From: Rhodospirillales bacterium
Lineage (GTDB): Bacteria; Pseudomonadota; Alphaproteobacteria; Rhodospirillales; Magnetospirillaceae
Length of the DNA: 64,000 nt
Direction of reading: 5' to 3'
Assembly (NCBI GenBank): GCA_019455065.1
Contig: JACFNC010000005.1
Span: 62,001 to 126,000 of the forward strand
The notes below the pieces were generated by a model, which had not been told where the DNA came from, did no database searches, and saw only the letters and a program-made list of their open reading frames with translations. Below, piece by piece: positions 1 through 10,544 of the stretch (position 1 is its first letter; each line of letters starts with the position of its first letter). Both the position numbers and the translations under genes were made by a program.

Positions 1-458
1 CCGACTTGCGGATCGCCGAAGTGCTCGAGCAGTGCGGCAAGGGCGCCGGGCACGAACAGGCTGTTGGCGTCCGAGAAGATCACGACGGGGTCGCGTATGG
101 TGGCCAAGGCCTGTTGCATTGCGGCGATCTTGCCGGCGTGTTCGGCCGTCTCGATCACCCGCACGCGCGGGTCTGCCATGCTGCGGGCGATCGCCGCAGT
201 GCGGTCGGACGACCCATCCGAGACGACGACCACGGACAGGCGGTGGGGTGCGACGTTCTGGGCCAGGGCGTTGGCCAGCTTGTCGGCGATGCAGCCTTCT
301 TCGTTGTGGGCCGTGATCAGCAGGGTGGCCGGCAGCGGTTCGGCCGGCGTGGTCGGGCGCCGCCGCGGCAGCAGCGCCGCCAGGGAGATGACGAAAAGGC
401 CGTAGGCCAAGACGGTGGCCGTCATCAGGCCGGCGGCGGTCCAGAACAGCAAAGACAT
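1..458 (-). CDS. Family 2 glycosyltransferase, N-terminal part (runs off window)
   Basis: The minus strand from ATG at 458 reads without a stop to the window edge (about 152 residues seen). It begins with a hydrophobic segment (residues ~4-30, MSLLFWTAAGLM...) that looks like a membrane anchor. This is followed by a GT-A nucleotide-sugar domain: LLITAHNEE, then VVVVSDGSSDRT (nucleotide-sugar binding) and VVIFSDANSLF, the likely DxD-region equivalent. This is the usual build of membrane-anchored polysaccharide glycosyltransferases. Its start lies 15 bp after the sugar-transferase stop, so the two genes probably form one exopolysaccharide transcript. The C-terminal half lies outside the window and the sugar donor cannot be told. 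Confidence 0.75.
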   Translation of the reverse strand, partial: MSLLFWTAAGLMTATVLAYGLFVISLAALLPRRRPTTPAEPLPATLLITAHNEEGCIADKLANALAQNVAPHRLSVVVVSDGSSDRTAAIARSMADPRVRVIETAEHAGKIAAMQQALATIRDPVVIFSDANSLFVPGALAALLEHFGDPQV

Positions 459-473
459 GCGGCCAACCTTGGA

Positions 474-1631
474 TTAGAAGACGACCGCCCGGTTCAGCAG
501 GTAGCGGTCGATGAGGTACCTGTTGAGGGGCGATGTCGGGCTGTAGCGCATGCGATAGCGGTAGACGGGCGCGCCTCTCACGCCGGCCGCCCGTCGCTCG
601 GAGGCGAGGGGAATGGCGCGGCAGCGTGCCGCCTTGCCGCGCGGCCGCAGCCACCCGCGGGCGCTCAGGGTGAGGTCGCATTCGCGGATCGGCAGGGGCG
701 CCGGCGATTCGACGAGCAGGCATTCGTCATCGACGCAGACGAGGCGCAACCGAAGGGGCCGGTGGCCGGCCGTGCCGAGGACGGCCTCGCCGAGCAGCGG
801 TCTGGCGGCGGCCTTCCAGCCGTCCCCGCGCAGCCGCCCCACGACCTGGCGGAACGGCACGCGCAAGGCCCAGCCGATCACCGAAATTCCGGTCAGGAGA
901 ATAAACATCAGCTCCTGCACCAGCACCACCCGGCGCCGGCACAGCACGGCATTGATCCGGGCGCGGATCACCTTGTCGGTGCCATGGGGCATCAGTGCCT
1001 GGGTGTAGCCGATCAGTCCGGGGCGGACCTTGAAGCGCACGTCGTAGTCGGGTATCCGTTCGCGGCACGCCGTGGCGATCCGGGGCCGGACGGGGCGGGG
1101 ACCGAGAAGGTTCATGTCGCCGAGCAGGACGTTCAGCAACTGCGGCAGCTCGTCGAGGCGGGTATCGCGCAAGTACTTGCCGACCGGCGTCTCCATTCGC
1201 GACCCCGCCGGCAACACCTGGTCGTGAGTCAGCGCGGCCGCCGCGTCGTAAAGGGTCTTGAACTTGAAGATGGAGAAGGTGGTGAAGTCCTTGCCGACAC
1301 GTTCGCCGCGATAAAAAACGTTCCGGGGGCCCTGGGCGACCGCCAACACCGCCGAAATCAGCAGCAGGATCGGCAGGCAGAACACGATCAGCGGAACCAC
1401 CAATGCCAGGTTCCAAAGCCGGTACAGCCGCGGCGATGCCGGCACGTAGCCGCCCATGCGAACGATCCGCCGGCGGCGCCGCCGGGTGCCGCGCAGTCCA
1501 GGCAGGCCCGCCAGGAAACCGATCAGCGGGGGTGCGGGGGGCTCGGGAACCTCTGGCGGGACGAGGCGATCGGAAGAGGGAAACGAGGATCGGTTGTCGG
1601 CGGTTTTTTTAAAGCCAAGCGCATCAGCCAC
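474..1631 (-). CDS. Bacterial sugar transferase (monotopic phosphoglycosyl transferase) with extra C-terminal domain
   Basis: Transfers a sugar-1-phosphate to undecaprenyl phosphate to start polysaccharide assembly at the inner membrane. A basic, proline-rich N-terminus (residues 1-60) precedes one hydrophobic re-entrant helix (~73-98), then the family core: FKFKTLYDAA, RLDELPQLLNVLLGDM with the Asp-Glu catalytic dyad, and LLGPRPVRPR. The core ends near residue 250. A further ~130 residues are not part of the standard 200-230-residue catalytic unit; they contain beta-rich sequence and end in a basic tail (RYLIDRYLLNRAVVF). That tail domain is weakly PilZ-like by eye. The start at 1631 is the longest; an internal Met at residue 59 just before the helix is a possible alternative. 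Downstream partner is the GT2 gene. Confidence 0.8.
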   Translation of the reverse strand: MADALGFKKTADNRSSFPSSDRLVPPEVPEPPAPPLIGFLAGLPGLRGTRRRRRRIVRMGGYVPASPRLYRLWNLALVVPLIVFCLPILLLISAVLAVAQGPRNVFYRGERVGKDFTTFSIFKFKTLYDAAAALTHDQVLPAGSRMETPVGKYLRDTRLDELPQLLNVLLGDMNLLGPRPVRPRIATACRERIPDYDVRFKVRPGLIGYTQALMPHGTDKVIRARINAVLCRRRVVLVQELMFILLTGISVIGWALRVPFRQVVGRLRGDGWKAAARPLLGEAVLGTAGHRPLRLRLVCVDDECLLVESPAPLPIRECDLTLSARGWLRPRGKAARCRAIPLASERRAAGVRGAPVYRYRMRYSPTSPLNRYLIDRYLLNRAVVF

Positions 1632-1895
1632 TGCTGCCGTTCCTCCGCGACCGAAAGGCGAAGACGAGGATACCGGGCCGCTGAGGCGGGCAGACAGTCA
1701 CTGATGTTGATGATGCGTGCCTAATTCCTTGGTTTTATAGACGTTTTTGGATCCCCCTTTCGAGGGCGGGCGACAGCCGGCTGCACCTCGGGTCACCCTC
1801 GGGCGAGGCATTGCACTGCCGCTTGGGCGGAGCGAATGGTTGGCAACGAAGCCTCTTTGGCGGCGCTCGGCCGCCGGAAGGGGTGATCCGAGTGG

Positions 1896-2327
1896 TCAAC
1901 CCGCTTTCAGGCGTTTCCAGATGCCGCTGGCGGTAAGGACCACCGCTTCCCGGACGGTGAGGGTTCCGCGCACGAAGACGATCGAGCGGGTCGTCCGGAC
2001 CACGGTTGCGCGTCCCTCGATCCAGTCGCCCGGCATGGCCGCGGAAACGAAGTCGCAGTTGAGACTGATCGTCGCCATCGGCGCCAGGTCGACCGCTTCC
2101 AGCACCGTAAGCCCCAGCACCTGGTCGGCCAAGGTCATCAGCATGCCTCCGTGGACCGACCCGCGGACGTTGCCATGCCTGGCTTCGGCGCGGAGGCCGA
2201 AACACGAACCCTGGGCGTCACGGCGCACGTAAAGGGGTCCGACCATGTCGGCGAACCGCCCGTCGGCGATGTCGCACGGAACAAACCCCGGGGGTGGCTC
2301 CGGTTCACGCCGGTCGTCTGCTGCCAT
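1896..2327 (-). CDS. PaaI-type hotdog thioesterase
   Basis: A 143-residue single hotdog domain of the PaaI/YdiI type, which hydrolyses acyl- or aryl-CoA thioesters in the cytoplasm. The signature is VHGGMLMTLADQVLG (residues ~58-72), where the HGG and the following acidic residue form the active site. A second strand, ISLNCDFVSAAMPGDWIEG, is typical of the family. It overlaps the preceding oxidoreductase by 23 bp, so the two are co-translated. Placed after a TetR gene and an oxidoreductase, it may relieve CoA trapping in the catabolic pathway; the substrate is unknown. The 264 bp between its stop and the sugar-transferase start (1632-1895) hold no gene that I can support. Confidence 0.82.
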   Translation of the reverse strand: MAADDRREPEPPPGFVPCDIADGRFADMVGPLYVRRDAQGSCFGLRAEARHGNVRGSVHGGMLMTLADQVLGLTVLEAVDLAPMATISLNCDFVSAAMPGDWIEGRATVVRTTRSIVFVRGTLTVREAVVLTASGIWKRLKAG

Positions 2328-3324
2328 CTTCCTCGTTCCCCATTACGATCGCCACCTTGCCCGTCACCTTGCGGTCGCGCAGCAGGGCCAGCGCCTCGGC
2401 CGCCCGCCGCATCGGAAACGTTGCCGTGAGGTCGATGCGCAGCAGCCCCTGGCCGTGCAACTCGAAAAGGCGGTGCTGTGCCTCGCGCATCATCTCCGGG
2501 TGCCACTCGCGGTAGTCGCTCCAATGCAGCCCGGTTACCGCGATGTTCTTCAGCAGCACGTAGTTCATCGACAACCGGGGGATGCGACCGCCGGCGAACC
2601 CGAGAACGACCAGCCGGCCGCTCCAGGCCAGTGCCCGAACCGCACCGTCGAAAACGTCACCGCCGACCACCTCGCAGATGACGTCGGCCCCCTTGCCGCC
2701 GGTCACGGCGCGCACCTCTTCGCGGATGCGGTCGCGCAGATTGTCCTGGGACAGGTCGATGATGTGGTGGGCGCCGGCGGCGCGGGCGAGGGCGGCCTTC
2801 TCGGGCGTGCTCACCCCGGCGATGACCTGGCCGCCGAGGGCGCGCGCAAGGGCCACGCAGGCGGAACCGACGCCGCCGCCCGCGCCGGTGACGAACACGG
2901 CGTCGCCGTCGCGCATGGCGGCCCGGGTGACGAGGGCGAACCATGCCGTCTGATAGGTGAGCGCGAAGACCGCGGCCTCGATGGTGCCCATGCCTTCCGG
3001 CAGGACGAAGCAGTTCGCGGCCGGCGCCCTGAGCCGTTCGCAATAGGCGCCGTGCTCGACCAGGGCCAGCACGCGGTCCCCGACGCGGCAGGTGTCGACG
3101 CCCTCGCCGACGGCCGACACCACGCCGGCCGCCTCCTTGCCCGGGATGAAGGGCGGGGTGGGGAGAATCTGGTATTTCCCGCCGACCACCAGCAGGTCGG
3201 GGTAGTTGACCCCGGCCGCCGCGACGTCCACCACCACCTCGCCCGGTCCAGGCGCGGGGTCGGGCAAGTCCGCGACCTCCAGGTTCTCGATCGGCCCGAA
3301 CGAACGGGCGAGGACGGCCTTCAT
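2305..3324 (-). CDS. Zinc-independent NADPH:quinone oxidoreductase / enoyl reductase-like MDR protein
   Basis: A 339-residue medium-chain dehydrogenase/reductase. The N-terminal GroES-like fold is followed by a Rossmann domain with VTGAGGGVGSACVALARALG (~143-162). The zinc ligand clusters of alcohol dehydrogenases are absent, which places it with zeta-crystallin/quinone oxidoreductase or acyl-CoA enoyl reductases. The conserved AAGVNYPDLLVVGGKY and PGKEAAGVVSAVGEGV segments are present. It sits 22 bp downstream of the TetR gene and overlaps the thioesterase, so TetR, MDR and thioesterase make one operon. A role in reducing an enoyl-CoA intermediate is plausible but not shown. Confidence 0.82.
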   Translation of the reverse strand: MKAVLARSFGPIENLEVADLPDPAPGPGEVVVDVAAAGVNYPDLLVVGGKYQILPTPPFIPGKEAAGVVSAVGEGVDTCRVGDRVLALVEHGAYCERLRAPAANCFVLPEGMGTIEAAVFALTYQTAWFALVTRAAMRDGDAVFVTGAGGGVGSACVALARALGGQVIAGVSTPEKAALARAAGAHHIIDLSQDNLRDRIREEVRAVTGGKGADVICEVVGGDVFDGAVRALAWSGRLVVLGFAGGRIPRLSMNYVLLKNIAVTGLHWSDYREWHPEMMREAQHRLFELHGQGLLRIDLTATFPMRRAAEALALLRDRKVTGKVAIVMGNEEDGSRRPA

Positions 3325-3346
3325 GCTGTCTCCTTGCCGCGCGACC

Positions 3347-4069
3347 TCAACCGGCTTTGCGCCGCCGGGCCGGGCGTTTCGATGGTTGCGGAGGCCGCAT
3401 CGCGACCTCGTTCAAGGCCCGCCAATGCTGCCATCCCGAGGGCGTCAGCAAGGCATGAAGGAAAAGGCTGAGCCCTTCCTCGATGTAGCCGTTGAGGGAA
3501 ATCCTGTCGCGGAAATACCAGTTCTTGAGGGCCCAGCCATGCGCCAGCAGCACCACGCGAAAGGTCAGCAACTCCACGTTGACCGAGCGGAAGTAGCCGG
3601 CCTTGATGCACTCCTCGACGGGTGCCGAGATCAATGCGTTGGTCTTCAGCTCGAGTTTCTTGACGATGTCGCGACGCTCCGGGCTGAGCGCGTTGCTTTC
3701 CTGGTAGCCGACCACCGTGGCGCCGACGTTGCTTCCCACCGCCTCGCAATACGCGCGCACGGCGGTGCAGAAGCGCTGCAAAGGGTCGGTCACGCCCTCG
3801 AGCTGGCGGGGAATCTCCTGCTGATATCGGCGGAATATCGCCATAAAAACAAGTAATAATACGTCTTCCTTGTCTTTTACATAAGAGTATATGAGGCCCG
3901 TGCTTACGCCAGCCGCCTCGGCAATTTCCTTTATGGTCGTGCCGTGATAACCATTTACAGCAAATTTCTTGACAGCTGCACTGACGACCTGCTCGCGCCT
4001 GCGCTCTATTCTGTCCGGATTTTCGACGTGACTTTCTATCTCGATATCCATCCGTTTCTCGGCGATCAT
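3347..4069 (-). CDS. TetR/AcrR-family regulator, candidate controller of the 4-38 kb regulon
   Basis: A 240-residue TetR protein. The N-terminal helix-turn-helix lies at about residues 24-70 (AAVKKFAVNGYHGTTIKEIA, then AAGVSTGLIYSYVKDKEDVL). The C-terminal ligand/dimer domain contains HGWALKNWYFRDRISLNGYI. That segment is closely echoed in the second TetR protein at 23980 (HAWALKNWAFRDRYTPDEYL), so the two look like paralogues that may sense related acyl-CoAs. Its own start is covered by an operator-like palindrome at 4071-4084, which suggests autoregulation. It is divergent from the transporter operon at 4388. A later start at residue 7 (MDIEIE, 4051) is possible. Confidence 0.85.
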   Translation of the reverse strand: MIAEKRMDIEIESHVENPDRIERRREQVVSAAVKKFAVNGYHGTTIKEIAEAAGVSTGLIYSYVKDKEDVLLLVFMAIFRRYQQEIPRQLEGVTDPLQRFCTAVRAYCEAVGSNVGATVVGYQESNALSPERRDIVKKLELKTNALISAPVEECIKAGYFRSVNVELLTFRVVLLAHGWALKNWYFRDRISLNGYIEEGLSLFLHALLTPSGWQHWRALNEVAMRPPQPSKRPARRRKAG

Positions 4070-4387
4070 ATGAATATCCGTTCAAAATTCTGGATTGAGT
4101 GCCGCTTGGTTGTCAAGGATGCCGATGTGCCCAAACGATGGATTTATCGCAAATGCCAAAAAACGACAGTTAAAACAATCGGTTAACTAGTTATCCAGGC
4201 ATTTTTTTCGGAAGCGGCGGTTTGACGGGCGAACGGCGATGTGAACTGTCATTCAAAAAAGAGCTGACAGAAATTGAATCATGGTTCATATTGCGCGGCA
4301 TAACGTGCCGATCCGGCCTGTGCACCTGCGGTGTGCGAAGGGTGCGCGATCTGGTCGCAAGGAAGATTTTGGAGGGCGTGCCGGAGT
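4070..4387. promoter_or_regulatory. Divergent control region with three TetR-type operators
   Basis: This 318-bp gap between the TetR gene and the transporter operon holds no gene. On the plus strand CTGACA (4264-4269), 17 bp, CATATT (4287-4292) forms a promoter whose spacer contains the operator TGAATCATGGTTCA (4275-4288). A second operator, TGAACTGTCATTCA, lies at 4242-4255. On the minus strand TTGACA (4116 to 4111) is followed by the operator TGAATATCCGTTCA (4071-4084, plus-strand reading) at the expected start of the TetR transcript; its -10 is weak. All three sites are TGAA-N6-TTCA. The region around 4120-4230 is AT-rich compared with its surroundings. Confidence 0.6.
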
Positions 4388-5236
4388 ATGGCGATCCAGG
4401 TGCTCAACGGACTTGTCTACGGAGCGTTGCTCTTCGCATTGGCGTCCGGCTTGGCGCTGATGTTCGGGTTGCGGCGTATCGTCAATTTCGCGCATGGCGC
4501 CCTCTACATGCTGGGGGCCTATGTCGGCTACACGGCCAGTCTCCAATTCGGGTTCTGGGCCGGCCTTGCCGTCGCCGGGCTCGTCCTGGCGGCGCTCGGC
4601 GTCGTCCTCGACAAGGCGGTGTTTCGGCCGCTTCAGCACCGCGATCCGCTGACCACGCTGCTGGTGACCTTTGGTCTCGCGCTCATCGCCGAGGATCTCG
4701 TGCTGTCGGTATGGGGCAACGACACCATGTCCTTCGCCGAGCCGCAGCAGCTGGCGCACACTCTGTCCCTGTTCGAGACAACCTTCCCGATCTACCGACT
4801 GGCCATCGTCGGTTTCGGCGCCGCGGTCGCCATCGGGCTCGTGCTTTGGCTGCGCTTTTCGCGCGTTGGCCTGTTCGTGCGCGCCGCCAGCCATGATCCG
4901 GTGATCGCGGCCGTGCAGGGGGTGGACACCGATCGCGTCAGCGCCTTGGTTGTGGCGGTCAGCGCCGCGTTGGCCGGGATGAGCGGCGTGGTCGCCGCGC
5001 CCTTGATGTCGCTGGCGCCGAGCATGGGGGCGGACATTCTCGTGGATTCGTTCATCGTCGTTGTGGTCGGCGGCCTGGGAAGCCTTGGCGGCGCCTTCAT
5101 CACCGCGATGCTGCTGGGGCAGATCAACGTGCTCGGGGTGGTGTTCATGCCGGAACTGACCTCGTTGCTGCCCTTCCTGCTGATGATCGGCATCCTGTTA
5201 TGGAAGCCGACCGGACTGGCGGGGGCGCGGTTGTGA
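4388..5236 (+). CDS. Branched-chain-type ABC transporter permease, LivH-like
   Basis: Inner-membrane permease of a Liv-type importer, about 282 residues with eight or so hydrophobic segments. It opens with MAIQVLNGLVYGALLFALAS, a classic LivH start, followed by GLRRIVNFAHGALYMLGAY and the cytoplasmic coupling loop region FSRVGLFVRAASHDPVIAAVQG. An in-frame start exists 57 bp upstream, but the family N-terminus and a GGAGG about 12 bp before 4388 favour this one. First gene of a five-gene transporter set (permease, permease, ATPase, ATPase, binding protein). Context suggests uptake of an aromatic or alicyclic carboxylate rather than amino acids. Confidence 0.87.
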   Translation: MAIQVLNGLVYGALLFALASGLALMFGLRRIVNFAHGALYMLGAYVGYTASLQFGFWAGLAVAGLVLAALGVVLDKAVFRPLQHRDPLTTLLVTFGLALIAEDLVLSVWGNDTMSFAEPQQLAHTLSLFETTFPIYRLAIVGFGAAVAIGLVLWLRFSRVGLFVRAASHDPVIAAVQGVDTDRVSALVVAVSAALAGMSGVVAAPLMSLAPSMGADILVDSFIVVVVGGLGSLGGAFITAMLLGQINVLGVVFMPELTSLLPFLLMIGILLWKPTGLAGARL

Positions 5237-6190
5237 CGGTACCCGGCTTGCTGCTGTTCGCGGGGTTCGCGCTGGTCGGCCCGGCGGCTGCCTTCCTCGT
5301 TCCCTCCACGCTGATCCAGTCGCTGCTCACGCAGGCCACGATCTACGCGATCTTCGCGCTCGGGGTGGGCATCCTCATCAGGCAGAACGGCATGGTGAGC
5401 TTTGGGCATGCCGCCTTCTTCGGGCTGCCCGCCTATGTGATCGGCGCGGTGCTGCCGCTCGGCCTGATGCCTCCGGAGTTGATCATCATAGGGGGGCTGG
5501 CCGCGACCGCCCTGATGGCCTTCCTGGTCGGGTTGGTGATCGTTCGGGTGCACGGCATCGCCTTCGGTATGCTCACCCTGGCCATCGGCCAGGCGGTCTA
5601 CGAGGCGGCCACGCGTCTGCGCGGCCTGACCGGCGGCCATGACGGGCTCAGCCTGGATCTCCCGCGGTTCCTGTTCGGCCTTCCTCTCAAGACGTTCCAG
5701 CAGCCGGGCAGCATGCTGATCGTGACGTGGCTGGTTCTGGCTCTCATGCTGGCCGTGGCGTTCCTGTTCGCCAAAAGCCGCTACGGACTGTTGAGCGAGG
5801 CGATTCGCGACAACGAGGAGCGCGTGCGGTTCCTCGGCTATCGCACGCTGGTCCCGCGGGCGCTGACATTCGCGCTGTCGGCGCTGGTGACCGCCGCCGG
5901 CGGCGTTCTCTTCGCCCTGTACAACGCCTTCGTCTCTCCCGAGACGGTGCATTGGACCGCATCCGGCTCGGCGTTGATCATGGCCATCCTGGGCGGCGCC
6001 AGCGCGCCCTGGGGCCCGGTCGCCGGCGCCTTCACCTATTTCTTCCTCAAGGAGGCGGTGGGCAGCTTCACCACGCACTGGCTGAGCATCATCGGGGTAT
6101 CCCTCATCGTCGTCACGGTGGTCTTCCCGGCCGGTCTGGTGGGTCTCTTCGATCGCCTGCGACCGGGCAACCGCAGCCAGGGGGCGGCCA

Positions 6191-6201
<11 letters not shown>
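5233..6201 (+). CDS. Branched-chain-type ABC transporter permease, LivM-like
   Basis: Second permease of the importer, about 322 residues and eight to ten membrane segments. Family hallmarks are GVGILIRQNGMVSFGHAAFFGLPAY near the N-terminus, AFGMLTLAIGQAVYEAATRL, the coupling segment YGLLSEAIRDNEERVRFLGY, and the glycine-rich SALIMAILGGASAPWGPVAGA. The GTG at 5233 gives a GTGA overlap with the stop of the LivH-like gene; an ATG at 5200 in the same frame is the alternative. Its 3' end overlaps the ATPase gene by 11 bp, so translation is coupled. Confidence 0.86.
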
Positions 6202-6894
<693 letters not shown>

Positions 6895-6898
<4 letters not shown>

Positions 6899-7593
6899 AT
6901 TCGCTGCTGGCTTTCGAAAACGTCGAGTCGGGCTACGGCAACGCCCGCATCCTGCACGGCGTGTCGTTCGTGATCGCGCCGGGCGAATCGGTGGCCATTC
7001 TGGGGCGCAACGGCGTCGGCAAGTCGACCGCCGTCAACACCATGCTGGGCATCGCCCGGCTGTTCGCGGGCGACGTTTACATCCAGGGCCGGCGCACCAC
7101 CTCGCTCCGGCATTACACGGCCGCCCGCGCCGGCATCGCGGTCGTGGTGCAGGGGCGGGGCATCCTGCCCAACCTCACGGTCCGCGAGAACCTGATCCTC
7201 GGCGGTGCCGCCAACCGGCGTGGCCATTGGACGCTGGAGAGGGTCTTCGAGTTGTACCCAGTGCTGGCAGAACGGGCCAACAGCGCGGGCACGGCGCTCA
7301 GCGGAGGCCAGCAGCAGATGCTGGCGATCGGCCGCGCACTGATGGCCAATCCCGATCTGCTCGTCCTCGACGAGCCGAGCGAGGGGTTGGCCCCGGTAAT
7401 CATCGACGAGATGGCCGAGGTCCTGCGCAGGTTGTCGGCCGACGGCACGGCGATTCTCCTGATCGAACAGAACCTGACCCTGGTCGAGAGGGTCGCCGAC
7501 ATCTTCCACGTGCTGTCCAAGGGGCGGGTGGTGGAACACGGGCGGACGGAGCATACCAGCGCCGCCGATCTCCAGAAGCACATTGCCATCTAG
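6895..7593 (+). CDS. ABC transporter ATP-binding protein, LivF-like
   Basis: A 232-residue second nucleotide-binding subunit. Walker A ILGRNGVGKSTAVNTMLG, signature ALSGGQQQMLAIGRALM, Walker B LLVLDEPSEGLAPVII, and the LLIEQNLTLVERVAD switch region are all in place. ATG at 6895 overlaps the TGA of the LivG-like gene (ATGA). The same frame is open further upstream, but that stretch is only the shadow of the LivG-like gene. It is followed after 21 bp by the binding-protein gene. Confidence 0.88.
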
Positions 7594-7614
7594 AGTACCA
7601 AAGGGAGGGCATCA

Positions 7615-8796
7615 ATGAGGAAGTCCAAGATATTGCTCACCGTCCTGGCCGCCGGCCTGGCGGCGTCGTCACCGGCCCTGGCGAAGGACCCCCTGCGCAT
7701 CGGCGTGCCGACGTCGCTCACCGGGCCCTACGTCGAACTCGGTGAAGAGGCCAAGCGCGGCGCCCTGTTCGCCGCCGCCGAAGCGAATGCCAAGGGGGGT
7801 GTGGCCGGCCGCCAGGTGATCGTCGAATTCGGCGATACCGAAGGCAATCCCGAGGTCGGTCGGCGAGCCGCCGAAAAGCTGGTCCACAGCGGGTTCAAGC
7901 TGCTGACCGGCAGCATCTCCTCGGCCGTCGGCCTGGCCATCGGCGCGCAGCTCGAGAAGTGGGACGCGCTCTACATTTCGTCGATCAACAAGTCCAACCG
8001 CCTGACCGCGGAATCCTGCAATCCGCGCATGTTCCGCGCCAACCATTCCGACGCCATGGACATGGCCGCGGTGCGCCCGTGGCTGAAGACGCGGGGCGAG
8101 CAGGATTGGGTGGTGATCGCGGCCGACTATGCCTGGGGGCGCGACTCGGCGCAGGAATTCGCCGCCGCCGCCGCGGCCGTCGGCAAGAACGTGAAGGCTC
8201 AGCTGTTCGCACCGCTCGGCACCAAGGACTATGCGCCGTACATCCAACAGATCAAGGACCACAAGCCGGCCGGTATCTGGGTCGCGCTGGCGGGCCGCGA
8301 CGCGGTGAACTTCGGGGTGCAGGGAAAGCAGTTCGGGCTGCTCGGCTCGGTGTTCGCCATCAGCCAAAGCTTCGCCGTCCCCTCGACCATCAAGGGCATG
8401 GGTGACGTCGCCGAAGGCATCTGGGGCATCGTGAACTACACGTCCACCCTCGACACCCCCGGCAACAAGGCCTTCGTCGCCGAGTGGGTCAAGGCTCACG
8501 GCAAGGAGCCGGCCAACTTCGAGGCGGAAACCTATGTCGCCATGAAGACCCTGTTCGCTGCGGTGGAGAAGGCCGACAGCGTCGAGCCGGAGGCGGTGGC
8601 CAAGGCGCTCGAGACCGTGAGCCTCGACATTCCGTTCTACGGCAAGGTCTCGATGCGGGCCGCCGACCACCAGCTCATGATGCCGAACTTCATCGGCCGC
8701 GTGGCGAGGGTTGACGGGCAGCTGAAGCCCGTGGTCGAGGTCACCGTTCCCACCGAACAGGCGATGGCGCCTCCTTCGCCCGCCTGCAAGATGTAG
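7615..8796 (+). CDS. Periplasmic substrate-binding protein of Liv-type ABC transporter
   Basis: A 393-residue periplasmic binding protein with an N-terminal signal peptide (MRKSKILLTVLAAGLAASSP, cleavage probably after ALA). The mature protein begins with DPLRIGVPTSLTGPYVELGE, the standard type 1 periplasmic-binding fold opening. Later family segments are GGVAGRQVIVEFGDTEGNPE and a hinge region with DYAWGRDSAQEF. A GGGAGG ribosome site lies just upstream. Last gene of the importer set and the part that sets substrate choice. Aromatic or alicyclic acid is likely from the neighbours; the sequence alone does not say which. Confidence 0.87.
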   Translation: MRKSKILLTVLAAGLAASSPALAKDPLRIGVPTSLTGPYVELGEEAKRGALFAAAEANAKGGVAGRQVIVEFGDTEGNPEVGRRAAEKLVHSGFKLLTGSISSAVGLAIGAQLEKWDALYISSINKSNRLTAESCNPRMFRANHSDAMDMAAVRPWLKTRGEQDWVVIAADYAWGRDSAQEFAAAAAAVGKNVKAQLFAPLGTKDYAPYIQQIKDHKPAGIWVALAGRDAVNFGVQGKQFGLLGSVFAISQSFAVPSTIKGMGDVAEGIWGIVNYTSTLDTPGNKAFVAEWVKAHGKEPANFEAETYVAMKTLFAAVEKADSVEPEAVAKALETVSLDIPFYGKVSMRAADHQLMMPNFIGRVARVDGQLKPVVEVTVPTEQAMAPPSPACKM

Positions 8797-8812
8797 CGAA
8801 CGGCCAGAACCA

Positions 8813-8844
8813 CACTCTGCGGCGGGTTGCTCCGCCGCAGAGTG
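8813..8844 (+). terminator. Strong hairpin after the transporter operon
   Basis: A perfect 13-bp stem (CACTCTGCGGCGG pairing with 8832-8844) with a 6-nt loop GTTGCT lies between the binding-protein stop and the ligase start. No T-run follows, so it may be a Rho-assisted terminator or a transcript-stabilising hairpin that keeps the transporter message separate from the enzyme genes. Confidence 0.6.
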
Positions 8845-8875
8845 CCCTGCGATCGCTTCAACGGACTTTTGGGTC

Positions 8876-10528
<1,653 letters not shown>

Positions 10529-10544
10529 CACCCTGTAGGCCAAG

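Noticed and set aside
6-1724. Long plus-strand frame opposite the glycosyltransferase genes
   Set aside because: Low-complexity Arg/Gly/Gln-rich product with no motif; the minus strand carries clear GT2 and sugar-transferase domains. It is a high-GC shadow.
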